Assembly: GCA_019083985.1 (NCBI GenBank)
Contig: JAHRCV010000001.1
Span: 620,001-684,000, forward strand
Direction of reading: 5' to 3'
From: Rhizobiales bacterium TNE-4
Lineage (GTDB): Bacteria > Pseudomonadota > Alphaproteobacteria > Rhizobiales > Beijerinckiaceae
DNA length: 64,000 bases
Shown here: positions 45,757 to 54,407 of the stretch, piece by piece
How the letters are laid out: every line of letters begins with the position of its first letter
Numbering within the stretch: position 1 is the stretch's first letter
The notes under the pieces: generated by a model
What the model was told of the DNA's origin: nothing
Seen by the model: only the letters and a program-made list of their open reading frames with translations
Databases searched by the model: none
Made by a program: the position numbers and the translations under genes

Positions 45757-46761
45757 ATGACCGCACCCAACCGCGATTTTTGGCGCTTCTCCGTGGCGCC
45801 CATGATGGAATGGACCGACCGCTATTGCCGGGCGTTCCATCGCCATTTGTCGCGGCATGCGCTGCTCTATAGCGAGATGGTGGCGGCCAATGCGGTCATC
45901 CATGGTCCGCGCGAGCGGTTGATCGGCTTTGATGCCTTGGAGCAGCCGGTTGCGCTGCAACTCGGCGGCAATGATCCCAAGGCTTTGGCTCAGGCCGCCC
46001 GCATCGGTGCGGAGTGGGGCTATGCCGAGATCAATCTCAATTGCGGCTGCCCGTCAAACCGGGTGCAAGGTGGTGCCTTCGGCGCATGCCTGATGCGTGA
46101 GCCCGTTCTTGTCGGAGACTGTGTCGCGGCGATGAAAGCGGAGGTTTCAATCCCCGTCACTGTCAAATGCCGCCTCGGTGTTGACGAGCAGGATATTGAG
46201 CCAGCGCTCGATGCCATGGCCGATTCCGTTTTCGCGCAAGGCTGTGACGCGCTCATCGTGCATGCACGCAAGGCGTGGCTGAAGGGTTTGTCGCCGAAAG
46301 ATAATCGCACCATTCCGCCGCTCGATTACGATCGTGTCCATCGGCTGAAATCACGCCTGCCGCATAAGGTCATCGCAATCAATGGCGGGATCGAGACGAT
46401 CGAAACCTGCGTGCAAGAACTCGCTCATGTCGACGGCGTGATGCTTGGCCGCGCCGCCTACAACAATCCCGAATTGCTGCTCAAGGTCGATCCGGTTTTG
46501 TTCGGGCAGGATGCGCCTTATCCTGATGCGTTCGCAGCGCTCGAGGCTTACGAGCGCTATATCGCGCAGCAATTGGAAAAGGGTGTGCCGCTGCACGCCA
46601 TCACGCGCCATATTCTGGGACTCTTTGCGGGTCGTCGCGGTTCGCGCGCCTTCCGCCGTCATCTCTCGACAGAGGGTGTCAAGGCAGGCGCAGGCCTCGA
46701 CGTTTTGCGGATGGCAGTCAGCCTTGTCTCACGCGAGGACCCCGCGCAGGATGCAGCCTGA
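45757..46761 (+). CDS. dusA: tRNA-dihydrouridine synthase A
   Basis: The protein has 334 residues from the ATG at 45757; a TTG at 45721 is in frame but unlikely. The FMN barrel starts with FSVAPMMEWTDRYCRAFHR, and the catalytic cysteine is Cys98 in EINLNCGCPSNRVQ. LLYSEMVAANAVIHG is diagnostic of DusA rather than DusB or DusC. It reduces U20/U20a in the D-loop of tRNA with NADPH. The thioesterase gene follows 37 bases after its stop. Confidence 0.95.
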   Translation: MTAPNRDFWRFSVAPMMEWTDRYCRAFHRHLSRHALLYSEMVAANAVIHGPRERLIGFDALEQPVALQLGGNDPKALAQAARIGAEWGYAEINLNCGCPSNRVQGGAFGACLMREPVLVGDCVAAMKAEVSIPVTVKCRLGVDEQDIEPALDAMADSVFAQGCDALIVHARKAWLKGLSPKDNRTIPPLDYDRVHRLKSRLPHKVIAINGGIETIETCVQELAHVDGVMLGRAAYNNPELLLKVDPVLFGQDAPYPDAFAALEAYERYIAQQLEKGVPLHAITRHILGLFAGRRGSRAFRRHLSTEGVKAGAGLDVLRMAVSLVSREDPAQDAA

Positions 46762-46798
46762 CGATAGGTTGAGTCCCTCACGGTACCGGTTTCCATTC

Positions 46799-47242
46799 AT
46801 GTCCCATCCGCATTTCAATGAAGCACGTGTCCGCACGAGCTTTGCCAACCAGCCTTTCATGCAGACGATCCGTGCCGTCCTCACCCGTGTCGAGCCGGGC
46901 CAGATCGAGATTGAAATGCCGGTCTGGGACGGAATCCGCCAACAACATGGCTTTGCCCATGGCGGGGTGGTGGGTTCCATCGCCGATTCGGCTTGCGGCT
47001 TTGCCGCCCTGTCGGTCGCAGCGCCTGATGTGGGCGTGCTGACGACTGAGTTCAAATGCAACTTCCTCGCCCCCTCTGTCGGCGAAAAGCTCATCGCGCG
47101 TGGCGCAATCATCAAAGCAGGGCGTACGTTGACCCTTACCGAGGCGCGTATCTTCGCCGTGGCGGAAGGGAAGGAGCGCCTTTGTGCCCATATGACCGCG
47201 ACCATCATGACGGTGCAGGGGCGCGCCGGTATCGCCAACTAA
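46799..47242 (+). CDS. PaaI-type hotdog thioesterase
   Basis: The protein has 147 residues from the ATG at 46799; the frame continues upstream within dusA but has no family similarity there. The hotdog fold shows QQHGFAHGGVVGSIADSACG, including the HGG motif and the catalytic Asp of PaaI-type acyl-CoA thioesterases. FKCNFLAPSVGEKLIARG is the second strand segment. It would hydrolyse aryl- or acyl-CoA in the cytoplasm; the substrate is unknown. No phenylacetate genes are nearby. Confidence 0.88.
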   Translation: MSHPHFNEARVRTSFANQPFMQTIRAVLTRVEPGQIEIEMPVWDGIRQQHGFAHGGVVGSIADSACGFAALSVAAPDVGVLTTEFKCNFLAPSVGEKLIARGAIIKAGRTLTLTEARIFAVAEGKERLCAHMTATIMTVQGRAGIAN

Positions 47243-47340
47243 GCAGGGCACGCCTGCACGATCCAAGCTTGCCCGGCCGGTCAAAATGCACCAAACGGGG
47301 TCTGCACGTTTGATGGCCTGTCCCCCCGCGAGGTTTTTGG

Positions 47341-48174
47341 ATGTTTGAAGGCGTAACGGTTGGCGAGCTTGTCACGCTCGCAGGCGGCCTCCTGGCTGCC
47401 GGTTTCATCACCGGCATTCTGGCGGGGGTGTTTGGTGTCGGCGGCGGCGCCGTCATCGTCCCAGTGCTCTACGAATTGTTTGCGCTGATGCATGTGCCCG
47501 AAAGTGTGCGTATGCCGCTATGCGTTGGCACATCGCTCGCCATCATCATCCCAACCTCGGTGCGCTCCTTCAACGCGCATAAGAAGAAGGGTGCGGTCGA
47601 TACATCGATCCTGAAAGAATGGCTTGTGCCTGTTGTCGTCGGCGTTGTCGTCGGCTCAATCTTTGCGCGCTATGCGCCTGCCTCCGTCTTCAAGATCGTG
47701 TTTGTGATCGTGGCATCCGTCAGCTCCATTCGCCTGCTCTTCGGCAAGGATTCATGGAAGCTCGGCGATGAAATGCCGTCGAAATTCATCATGAAGACGT
47801 ATGGTCTTTTGATCGGTGTTCTCTCCGCGCTGATGGGCATCGGCGGTGGCCAATTGTCGAATTTGTTCATGACGTTTTATGGCCGTCCGATCCATCAGGC
47901 GGTGGCGACGTCATCGGGCCTTGGCGTAATCATCTCGATCCCAGCGACGCTCGGCTATATCTATGCCGGCTGGCCGAAAATGGATGTGCTGCCACCCTTT
48001 TCGCTCGGCTATGTCTCGCTCTTGGGCGTGATCCTGTTCATCCCCACCTCGATGCTCGCAGCACCCATTGGCGTGAACATCGCGCATGCTTTGTCGAAGC
48101 GGAAACTTGAAACCGCGTTCGGCATCTTTTTGGGGTTGGTGTCGCTCAGATTTCTCTGGAGCCTTGTCGCCTGA
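47341..48174 (+). CDS. TauE/SafE-family exporter (sulfite/organosulfonate type)
   Basis: This is a 277-residue membrane protein with about eight helices. The inverted repeats have GVFGVGGGAVIVPVLYEL near residue 36 and ALMGIGGGQLSNLFMTFYG near 170, the hallmark GIGGG motifs of the family. Members export sulfite, sulfoacetate or DHPS after sulfonate breakdown, or act on other anions. Its C-terminal codons overlap the opposite-strand DUF1289 gene by 29 bases. It stands apart from other sulfur genes, but a YihU-like and a YihV-like gene lie elsewhere in the window. Confidence 0.9.
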   Translation: MFEGVTVGELVTLAGGLLAAGFITGILAGVFGVGGGAVIVPVLYELFALMHVPESVRMPLCVGTSLAIIIPTSVRSFNAHKKKGAVDTSILKEWLVPVVVGVVVGSIFARYAPASVFKIVFVIVASVSSIRLLFGKDSWKLGDEMPSKFIMKTYGLLIGVLSALMGIGGGQLSNLFMTFYGRPIHQAVATSSGLGVIISIPATLGYIYAGWPKMDVLPPFSLGYVSLLGVILFIPTSMLAAPIGVNIAHALSKRKLETAFGIFLGLVSLRFLWSLVA

Positions 48175-48367
48175 GGCGCGGTTGCGGGGTTTCGCGCCCC
48201 TCAAACGCCTTCAGCCGCTCCGGCAGATCGGCCATGAGCGCGATGCGCTCATCTTCCGTCTTGAACGGCCACGCCGCGATTTCTTCGCCGGTGCGGCCGC
48301 AGCCCATGCAAAAGCGTGTGACCGGATCGATCACGCAGACCTGAATGCAAGGGGACGAGACGCGCAT
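48146..48367 (-). CDS. DUF1289 small cysteine-rich protein
   Basis: The protein has 73 residues with the DUF1289 pattern SPCIQVCVIDPVTRFCMGCG. Cys7, Cys11, Cys20 and Cys23 probably bind zinc or an Fe-S cluster, and the pattern continues with RTGEEIAAW. The role of the family is not established. Its start is 8 bases after the cobS stop, so it is likely co-transcribed with cobS. The last 29 bases overlap the end of the TauE/SafE gene on the other strand. Confidence 0.88.
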   Translation of the reverse strand: MRVSSPCIQVCVIDPVTRFCMGCGRTGEEIAAWPFKTEDERIALMADLPERLKAFEGRETPQPRLRRQGSREI

Positions 48368-48375
48368 GGACGTTC

Positions 48376-49185
48376 CTAATCAAGCGAGAGAATGATCAGC
48401 CCGGCCATCTCGCTGAGAAGCGTGATGCCACCGGCGACATCGCCTGTCTGGCCGCCGATCATCTTTTGGGACCATGCATTGATCCCAACCGCAATGGCAA
48501 GCCCAACCAAGAGGCTGAGGACACCCCGTCCCAAGGAGAACCCGCCCCAAAGGAGCAAGGTCAGTGCAATCGCCCCGGCGAGGGCCAGCGCGATCACAAG
48601 GGTCTCGCGTGTCGGCTCGCCCACGGCCGCTGACTTGCCGTCCGGTTTGGCGGGTCTCAGAAGCGCCAACGGCATCAGGCCAACCGCGCGCGACCAGGCA
48701 TTGAAGGCGAGGAGGGCGGCGGCCGTCGCGGCCAGCCCATCGTTTTGCAAAAGGGCGGCGAGGAGCGCAGCCCGCAACCCGGTGGAGACGACAAGCGCCA
48801 CGCCACCAAAGGTGCCGATCCGGCTATCGGTCATGATTTCGAGCCGCCGCGCATGGGTTGCGCCGCCGCCGAAGCCATCCGCCATGTCGGCGAGCCCATC
48901 CTCATGGAACGCACCCGTCGCCAGCATGGAGGCTCCCAAAGCGAGGAAGGCGGTGGCCAGTGGGTTGAGCCCCAAAGCGGCAAACGTCACGAGCACAAGG
49001 GCTGGCACAAGCCCGATGATCAGCCCTGCCGGGCCAATCATGCGCGGGATGACGCGAAAATCGGGCAGGCGATGCGGGTCGCCTTCGTCCGGAAGAACCG
49101 GGACGGGCAGGCGCGAATAGAAACGCAGGCATTGCAGCAGCGCGCCAAGCGGCTGGAAATGCGCCGGTCCTTTCGTCTCGTCCAT
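48376..49185 (-). CDS. cobS: Adenosylcobinamide-GDP ribazoletransferase CobS
   Basis: The protein has about 269 residues from the ATG at 49185; a TTG at 49242 would add 19 residues. CobS joins alpha-ribazole to adenosylcobinamide-GDP at the membrane. It begins with [15 protein letters not shown], followed by [13 protein letters not shown], and has the metal-binding [16 protein letters not shown] region near residue 94, with several hydrophobic helices. It diverges from cobT across an 83-base gap, in which I see no cobalamin riboswitch. The DUF1289 gene follows it. Confidence 0.93.
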   Translation of the reverse strand: MDETKGPAHFQPLGALLQCLRFYSRLPVPVLPDEGDPHRLPDFRVIPRMIGPAGLIIGLVPALVLVTFAALGLNPLATAFLALGASMLATGAFHEDGLADMADGFGGGATHARRLEIMTDSRIGTFGGVALVVSTGLRAALLAALLQNDGLAATAAALLAFNAWSRAVGLMPLALLRPAKPDGKSAAVGEPTRETLVIALALAGAIALTLLLWGGFSLGRGVLSLLVGLAIAVGINAWSQKMIGGQTGDVAGGITLLSEMAGLIILSLD

Positions 49186-49268
49186 GGCCTGAAGCCCTTT
49201 CCCGTCTGTTCGGCCCCCGCTATAGCAAGGCCGCGCCGACAAATCCCCTGTCTCTGGATGGTTTCCCC

Positions 49269-50297
49269 ATGGCCCACGCCGCTTCTGGCCTGCCTTTCGA
49301 TGATATTCGCGGTCTCATCGCCGATCTGCCGCCCGCTGATCGTGATGCCGCCGCGCAGGCTTGGGCGCGCGATGCCGAATTGACCAAACCGGCCGGCAGC
49401 CTCGGACGGCTCGAGGAGATCGCCGCATTCCTTGCGGCGTGGCAAGGCAAATCCATGCCGAGCGCCGACCGGCCGTCGATTTGCGTCTTCGCTGCCAATC
49501 ACGGCGTCGCCAAACATGGTGTCTCTGCATACCCGCAAAGCGTCACCAAACAGATGCTCGACAATTTCGGTGCCGGTGGAGCCGCGATCAATCAGATCTG
49601 CGCGACCTATGACATTGGTTTCAAAGTGTTCGATCTCGCGCTCGATATTCCCACGGGCGACATCACGGTCGAAGCGGCGATGGATGACAAAGCCTGCGTC
49701 GCCACCATGGCGTTCGGCATGGAAGCGCTTGCGGGGAATGTCGATCTGCTCGGCCTTGGCGAAATGGGCATCGCCAATACAACGCCAGCCGCTGCCATCT
49801 ATGCCGCGCTTTATGGCGGCGATCCGTTGCGCTTCGTCGGCCGTGGCACCGGTGTCGATGAAGACGGCTACAAGCGCAAATGCGCTGCCATTGAGCAGGC
49901 GCTTGCGACGCATCAGGGCCATTTGAAAGATCCGCTTGAAGTGTTGCGCCGCCTTGGCGGACGCGAGATTGCCGCGATTGCGGGTGCCATTCTCGCCGCG
50001 CGGCTCCAGCGTGTTCCCGTGGTGCTTGATGGCTATGTCGCGACGGCCGCGGCCGCCATCCTCCACGCGATCAAGCCGGACAGCATCGACCATTGTCTCG
50101 CCGGTCATCTCTCGGCAGAAGGCGCGCATGCCGAAGTGCTAGAGCGTCTCGGCAAGAAGCCGCTTTTGCAACTGGATATGCGTTTGGGCGAAGGCTCCGG
50201 CGCGGCGCTCGCCATCGGGATCATCAAGGGTGCGGTGGCATGCCATCGTGGTATGGCGACATTTTCAAAGGCAGGCGTCGCGCAGCGCAGCGCCTAA
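49269..50297 (+). CDS. cobT: Nicotinate-nucleotide-dimethylbenzimidazole phosphoribosyltransferase CobT
   Basis: The protein has 342 residues. Key segments are [50 protein letters not shown] and the catalytic glutamate in [12 protein letters not shown] near residue 306. CobT makes alpha-ribazole phosphate from dimethylbenzimidazole and nicotinate mononucleotide for the lower loop of B12. It pairs functionally with the divergent cobS. Its stop directly abuts the stop of the convergent histidine kinase. Confidence 0.96.
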   Translation: MAHAASGLPFDDIRGLIADLPPADRDAAAQAWARDAELTKPAGSLGRLEEIAAFLAAWQGKSMPSADRPSICVFAANHGVAKHGVSAYPQSVTKQMLDNFGAGGAAINQICATYDIGFKVFDLALDIPTGDITVEAAMDDKACVATMAFGMEALAGNVDLLGLGEMGIANTTPAAAIYAALYGGDPLRFVGRGTGVDEDGYKRKCAAIEQALATHQGHLKDPLEVLRRLGGREIAAIAGAILAARLQRVPVVLDGYVATAAAAILHAIKPDSIDHCLAGHLSAEGAHAEVLERLGKKPLLQLDMRLGEGSGAALAIGIIKGAVACHRGMATFSKAGVAQRSA

Positions 50298-51845
50298 TCA
50301 GCGCGCCAACGCGAAAGACGGCGCGCGTTTGTCGCGCAGAGGGTTGAGCGCACTGATCGTGCGCGCCGCCGGGAAGCGCACGATCACGCGTGTGCCCTCG
50401 CGCAATTTCGATTGCAGATCGAGCGTGCCGCCATGCAGATCGATCAGCCCTTTGACGATCGGCAGACCGAGCCCTGTTCCCTGTTCCGCCGTTTTGATCG
50501 CGAGCGATCCGCGGCCAAAAGATTCGAGGACGAGTGGCAACTCTTTTTCCGGAATGCCGGGGCCCGTATCGGAGACTTCGATTTTCTGCCCGCCTTGGCC
50601 ATCGCGTCCGACGGTGATCTTCACCTCACCATTTTGCGGCGTGAATTTGATCGCGTTGCTCAGCAAATTAAGGCAGATCTGCCGCACCGCTTTTTCATCG
50701 GCCCAGAGCGACTCGAGCGACGGATCGATTTCTGCCGTCACAAGGATCGATTTGGCCTTGGCACGCATCTGCAGCATGTGGCGACATTCTTCGGCAATCG
50801 CGCCGAGATGGATCGCTTCCTCGCGTAATTCATAGCGGCCTGCTTCGACCCGCGACAGATCAAGAATTTCATTGATGATGTTCAGCAGATGCTCGCCGCT
50901 GGCGTGAATATCATTCGCATAATCGCGATAGGCAGCAACGCCATGCGGCCCCATGAGTTCATTCGCCATCACATCAGAAAATCCGAGAATGGCATTGAGC
51001 GGCGTCCGCAATTCATGGCTCATCGTGGCGAGGAAACGTGATTTGGCGAGGTTTGATTCCTCCGCCCGCCGTCGTGCCTCGTCGGAATTCGCTTTCGCCG
51101 TTTCGAGTTCGGCAATGAGCGCATCCTTTTCCGAACGGGCCGTGATCGTGCCAATTGCGGACGCATAAAGCCGTTCAGCAAGATAGGCGAAAAACAAAAA
51201 GGTGGCACCGGTCACAAGCGCCATCGTGATGGCGGCCGCCGTCGGTTCCAGAACCAAAAGCCCGATCACGGCGAGAACAACCGGCACCTGCCCAATCCGC
51301 ACCGCATTCGGCACGGTCGCCCCCAGCATCGCGCTCAGCGCGGCCTCGGCCAAGAGAAGCACAAGCGCGAATGTGTGCGCGCCCTGCGCCTCTGCCTGCG
51401 TCAATTTGAAAATGAGGACTGCCCAGCCCATGCCGAGCACCGCCTGCGCGCCGGTGAAGAAGAGACGCCATTGCCCCAAGGCGCTATTGTCCGGCGGATC
51501 GGCGAGGTAAGCGCGTGCCAGCCACAGCGTGGCAGCAAGCCCCAGCGCGATCAGGCCGGCGGCAATGGCCACGGGCAGGACGGTGAGCCACAGCGCGGCC
51601 AAAGTGGCTGCGCCGACAAGGAAGAGCAGGGCTGCGAGCGTGGCGTTCAGCCAATTGGCTGAAAAGACCCTCAGCAATTCACTGTCGAAGGCGCGTTCGA
51701 GCCCGCTCGACGAGGTCAGCTTCTCCCGGAGCATGGCCAGCTCGCGCTGCTGCAGCCGGCGCTTCGTAAGAAGCGCCGCGTCAACGCCGCCGCGGCCACG
51801 CAGGATCAGTTCCGGGGTCAATTGGGTCATGACACCTGACAGCAT
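50298..51845 (-). CDS. Multi-span membrane histidine kinase without PAS domain
   Basis: The protein has about 515 residues from the ATG at 51845, with AAGGA upstream; an ATG at 51830 is an alternative. An N-terminal segment of about 70 cytoplasmic residues precedes roughly six helices (about 68-235), then a short coiled coil. His277 lies in TMSHELRTPLNAILGFSDVM, and the ATPase domain has LNLLSNAIKFTP, DTGPGIP and GTGLGLPIV. There is no receiver, HAMP or PAS domain. With no regulator nearby it is an orphan kinase. Its catalytic core resembles the PleC/PdhS group, whose partner is DivK/PleD, but that is only an inference. Confidence 0.87.
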   Translation of the reverse strand: MLSGVMTQLTPELILRGRGGVDAALLTKRRLQQRELAMLREKLTSSSGLERAFDSELLRVFSANWLNATLAALLFLVGAATLAALWLTVLPVAIAAGLIALGLAATLWLARAYLADPPDNSALGQWRLFFTGAQAVLGMGWAVLIFKLTQAEAQGAHTFALVLLLAEAALSAMLGATVPNAVRIGQVPVVLAVIGLLVLEPTAAAITMALVTGATFLFFAYLAERLYASAIGTITARSEKDALIAELETAKANSDEARRRAEESNLAKSRFLATMSHELRTPLNAILGFSDVMANELMGPHGVAAYRDYANDIHASGEHLLNIINEILDLSRVEAGRYELREEAIHLGAIAEECRHMLQMRAKAKSILVTAEIDPSLESLWADEKAVRQICLNLLSNAIKFTPQNGEVKITVGRDGQGGQKIEVSDTGPGIPEKELPLVLESFGRGSLAIKTAEQGTGLGLPIVKGLIDLHGGTLDLQSKLREGTRVIVRFPAARTISALNPLRDKRAPSFALAR

Positions 51846-51948
51846 CGCCAAGAATCCTTAAGACGAGACTGACGTTAGGGAAACAATTTGCAGGATTTCC
51901 GGACATAGAGCCGCACGTTAAGATTGCGGATCGACCGGAGTGCCGTTC

Positions 51949-52560
51949 ATGAAGCTTTACACCGCCGCCTTCCCGCCGAGCCCACGCCGGGTGCGTATCT
52001 TCCTCGCCGAAAAGGGGATCGATGTGCCGCGCGTCGAGGTTGATCTGGTCAATATGGAACATCGCGGCGATGCGTTCACAGCACTCAATCCGCTGCAGCG
52101 GGTGCCAGCGCTTGAACTCGACGATGGCACGATCATCACGGAATCGGCTGCGATTTGTCGCTATTTTGAGGCGCTTCATCCGGAGCCAAGCCTGTTCGGT
52201 CGCACGCCCGAGGCGATCGCGCTCGTCGATATGTGGATGCGGCGTGTCGAGTTCGGTCTCTATTCAGCAATCGCCGCTGTTTTCCGCCACTCACACCCGG
52301 CGATGAAAACCTCTGAAGTGCCGCAATGCGCCGAATGGGCCGAGCTTAATCGGCCGCGTGTGATGGAAGAGCTCGCGTTCCTCAATTCCGCCTTGGAAGG
52401 GCGGCAATGGTTGGCGACTGACTTTTATTCCGCCGCCGATATCGCGCTTCTGTGTTCGGTCGATTTCATGCGCCCGATCAAGATCGCTGTGCCGGACGCA
52501 TTCGAAAATCTGAAACGATGGCACCTCGCCGCATCCAGCCGCCCAAGCGCGAAAGCCTGA
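51949..52560 (+). CDS. Glutathione S-transferase family protein
   Basis: The protein has 203 residues from the ATG at 51949, chosen for the GGAG site eight bases upstream; a GTG at 51940 is in frame. The thioredoxin-like N-terminal domain has AAFPPSPRRVRIFLAEKGI with a possible catalytic Ser11, LQRVPALELDDG and the glutathione-contact ITESAAICRYFE. A helical C-terminal domain follows with YSAADIALLCSVDF. Conjugation or reduction of an electrophile is likely, substrate unknown. Its 3' end overlaps the glycosylase gene by 43 bases in another frame. Confidence 0.9.
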   Translation: MKLYTAAFPPSPRRVRIFLAEKGIDVPRVEVDLVNMEHRGDAFTALNPLQRVPALELDDGTIITESAAICRYFEALHPEPSLFGRTPEAIALVDMWMRRVEFGLYSAIAAVFRHSHPAMKTSEVPQCAEWAELNRPRVMEELAFLNSALEGRQWLATDFYSAADIALLCSVDFMRPIKIAVPDAFENLKRWHLAASSRPSAKA

Positions 52561-53171
52561 ACGACCTCCTCGGTGCTATTCGCGCCTGTACGCTGTGCCG
52601 CGACGCGCCACGCGGAAAACCACTTCAGGTTGAACCACGACCGGTACTGCAACTTGATCCTCGCGCCCGTATTCTGGTGGCAGGGCAGGCACCCGGTACG
52701 CGCGTCCATGCCTCGGGAAAGCCCTTCACCGATCCGTCGGGTGTCCGTCTCCGCGATTGGATGGGGATTGGCGAAGAGGTTTTCTACGATCCAACACAGA
52801 TCGCCGTGGTGCCGATGGGCTTCTGTTTTCCCGGGCATGATGCCAAGGGCGGCGATCTCCCACCCCGGCGGGAATGTGCGTTGACGTGGCATGACCGGCT
52901 CTTCGCCACATGGCCTGCGCCGCACCTGACGATTGCCGTCGGCCTCCATGCCGTGCGCTACCATGTGACACTGCGCGGTCGGCCCGACCTGATTGGATCC
53001 GCCCTGAGCCCGTTGGTGGAAAATTGGCGCATGATTTGGGAGGCGACAGGCGTGATGCCGATGCCGCACCCCTCGTGGCGGAACAATGCGTGGCTGCGGA
53101 AAAATCAGTGGTTTTCTGAGGCACTTCTGCCCGTTCTGCGCCAGCGCGTGGCGTCTATCCTCGCTCAATAG
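52518..53171 (+). CDS. Iron-sulfur uracil-DNA glycosylase family protein
   Basis: The protein has 217 residues from the ATG at 52518, inside the 3' end of the GST gene. Four cysteines (24, 27, 103, 120) follow the C-x2-C-long-C-x16-C spacing of the 4Fe-4S uracil-DNA glycosylases of families 4 and 5. Motif 1 reads VAGQAPGTRVHASGKPFTDP and the late motif MPMPHPSWRN. It would excise uracil or related bases, although this subgroup is poorly characterised. Two inverted repeats follow its stop. Confidence 0.8.
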   Translation: MAPRRIQPPKRESLNDLLGAIRACTLCRDAPRGKPLQVEPRPVLQLDPRARILVAGQAPGTRVHASGKPFTDPSGVRLRDWMGIGEEVFYDPTQIAVVPMGFCFPGHDAKGGDLPPRRECALTWHDRLFATWPAPHLTIAVGLHAVRYHVTLRGRPDLIGSALSPLVENWRMIWEATGVMPMPHPSWRNNAWLRKNQWFSEALLPVLRQRVASILAQ

Positions 53172-53221
53172 CGAGGGAGAGGTGCACAAACCTGACCCGG
53201 CGGTGTAGAACCAAAACACCG
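53159..53221. promoter_or_regulatory. Two inverted repeats between the glycosylase and the RND operon
   Basis: CCTCGCT-CAAT-AGCGAGG (53159-53176) overlaps the glycosylase stop but has no T-run, so it is a weak terminator at best. CGGTGT-N9-ACACCG (53201-53221) lies 29 bases before the efflux adaptor start; a 21-base dyad in that place suits a TetR- or MarR-type operator. No such regulator gene is in the window. Confidence 0.4.
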
Positions 53222-53250
53222 TCGAGGCGGTCTATTTTTGGGAGAGAGTG

Positions 53251-54360
53251 ATGGCTGGGCTGATTGTTCGTTCTGCGCTGTTGGGTTTGGCAACAAGCCT
53301 CTGGATCGCGCCGTCTTTCGCCCAGCAGCCAGCGGCCGTGGCCCCCACGGTCGTCGTCGCGAAGGCCGAAACAAAATCGCTCGACAAGCAATCTGATTTT
53401 CTGGGCCGTGTGCAGGCGCAAGAGAAAGTCGATTTGCGGGCCCGCGTCTCTGGCTATCTCACCGAGGTGAAATTCACTGAAGGCTCGATGGTGAAAAAGG
53501 GCGATGTGCTCTTTGTCATCGATGAAGCGCCCTTCGTTGCCACACTCGATCAGAGCAAAGCCGCCGTTGCGGCGGCCGAAGCGGCGTTGAAAAATGCCAC
53601 AGCCCAACTCACCCGTACCAAGGAACTGGCGCAGAATGGCAATGCGTCGCAATCGACACTCGACCAGCGTACCGCGGATGAAAGCGGTGCGCGGGCCGAA
53701 TTGATGCGGGCGCAGGCCGCCCAAAGGCAGGCTGAGATCAATCTCGGCTGGACGAAAGTGACGGCCCCCATTGATGGTCGCATCGGCCGTGCTCTGGTTA
53801 CGTCCGGCAATCTCGTCGGTCCTGATTCAGGCACGCTCGCTGTGATCGTGCGCTACAATCCCATCTATGTGCTCTTCCCGGTCACGCAGCGTGAATTGCT
53901 CGATGCGCGTAACTCGGTCACGACGCTCGACCAGTTGAAAGCGCAGATCATGCTGGCCAACGGCACGACCTATAAGGAAACCGGCAAGATCGACCTTGTC
54001 GATGTACAGACCAATCAAAGCACTGACAGCGTCCTCGTTCGGGCACAATTCCCCAATCCGCAAGGCATGCTCGTCGATGGCATGTCGGTGCGCGTCAATG
54101 TCTCGTATGGCACGCCGCAATCGCGCCTCGTCATTCCAGCTTCAGCCCTGATGCTTGATCAGCAAGGCTCGTTTGTTCTGGCACTCACCGCTGATAACAA
54201 AGTGGAGATCCGCCGCATCGTATCGGGCGAACAGACACGCGGTCTCCTTGTTATTGAAAGCGGTCTCAAAGCGGGTGATGTCGTGATCATCGAAGGCCAG
54301 CAGCGTGTGCGCCCCGGCATGGCGGTGACGCCCGTGCCGCAAGCCACTCCCAAATCCTGA
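53251..54360 (+). CDS. RND efflux periplasmic adaptor (membrane fusion protein)
   Basis: The protein has 369 residues from the ATG at 53251, with GGAGAGA upstream. A signal peptide ends near residue 23 (SFA-QQ) and has no lipobox cysteine, unlike AcrA. The lipoyl halves (VDLRARVSGYLTEVKF and the later VTAPIDGRIGRALV) flank an alpha-helical hairpin of about residues 105-165. It links the inner-membrane pump, encoded 47 bases downstream, with an outer-membrane channel. No TolC-type channel gene lies in this window. The substrates are unknown. Confidence 0.94.
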   Translation: MAGLIVRSALLGLATSLWIAPSFAQQPAAVAPTVVVAKAETKSLDKQSDFLGRVQAQEKVDLRARVSGYLTEVKFTEGSMVKKGDVLFVIDEAPFVATLDQSKAAVAAAEAALKNATAQLTRTKELAQNGNASQSTLDQRTADESGARAELMRAQAAQRQAEINLGWTKVTAPIDGRIGRALVTSGNLVGPDSGTLAVIVRYNPIYVLFPVTQRELLDARNSVTTLDQLKAQIMLANGTTYKETGKIDLVDVQTNQSTDSVLVRAQFPNPQGMLVDGMSVRVNVSYGTPQSRLVIPASALMLDQQGSFVLALTADNKVEIRRIVSGEQTRGLLVIESGLKAGDVVIIEGQQRVRPGMAVTPVPQATPKS

Positions 54361-54407
54361 CCCGAGCGTTTCATGCGCTTGCCCTTTAACGCTTCGGGAT
54401 TGTTCAG

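Noticed and set aside
49186-49268. A cobalamin riboswitch between cobS and cobT
   Set aside because: The gap is only 83 bases, too short for the roughly 200-base element, and no B12-box-like sequence is visible.
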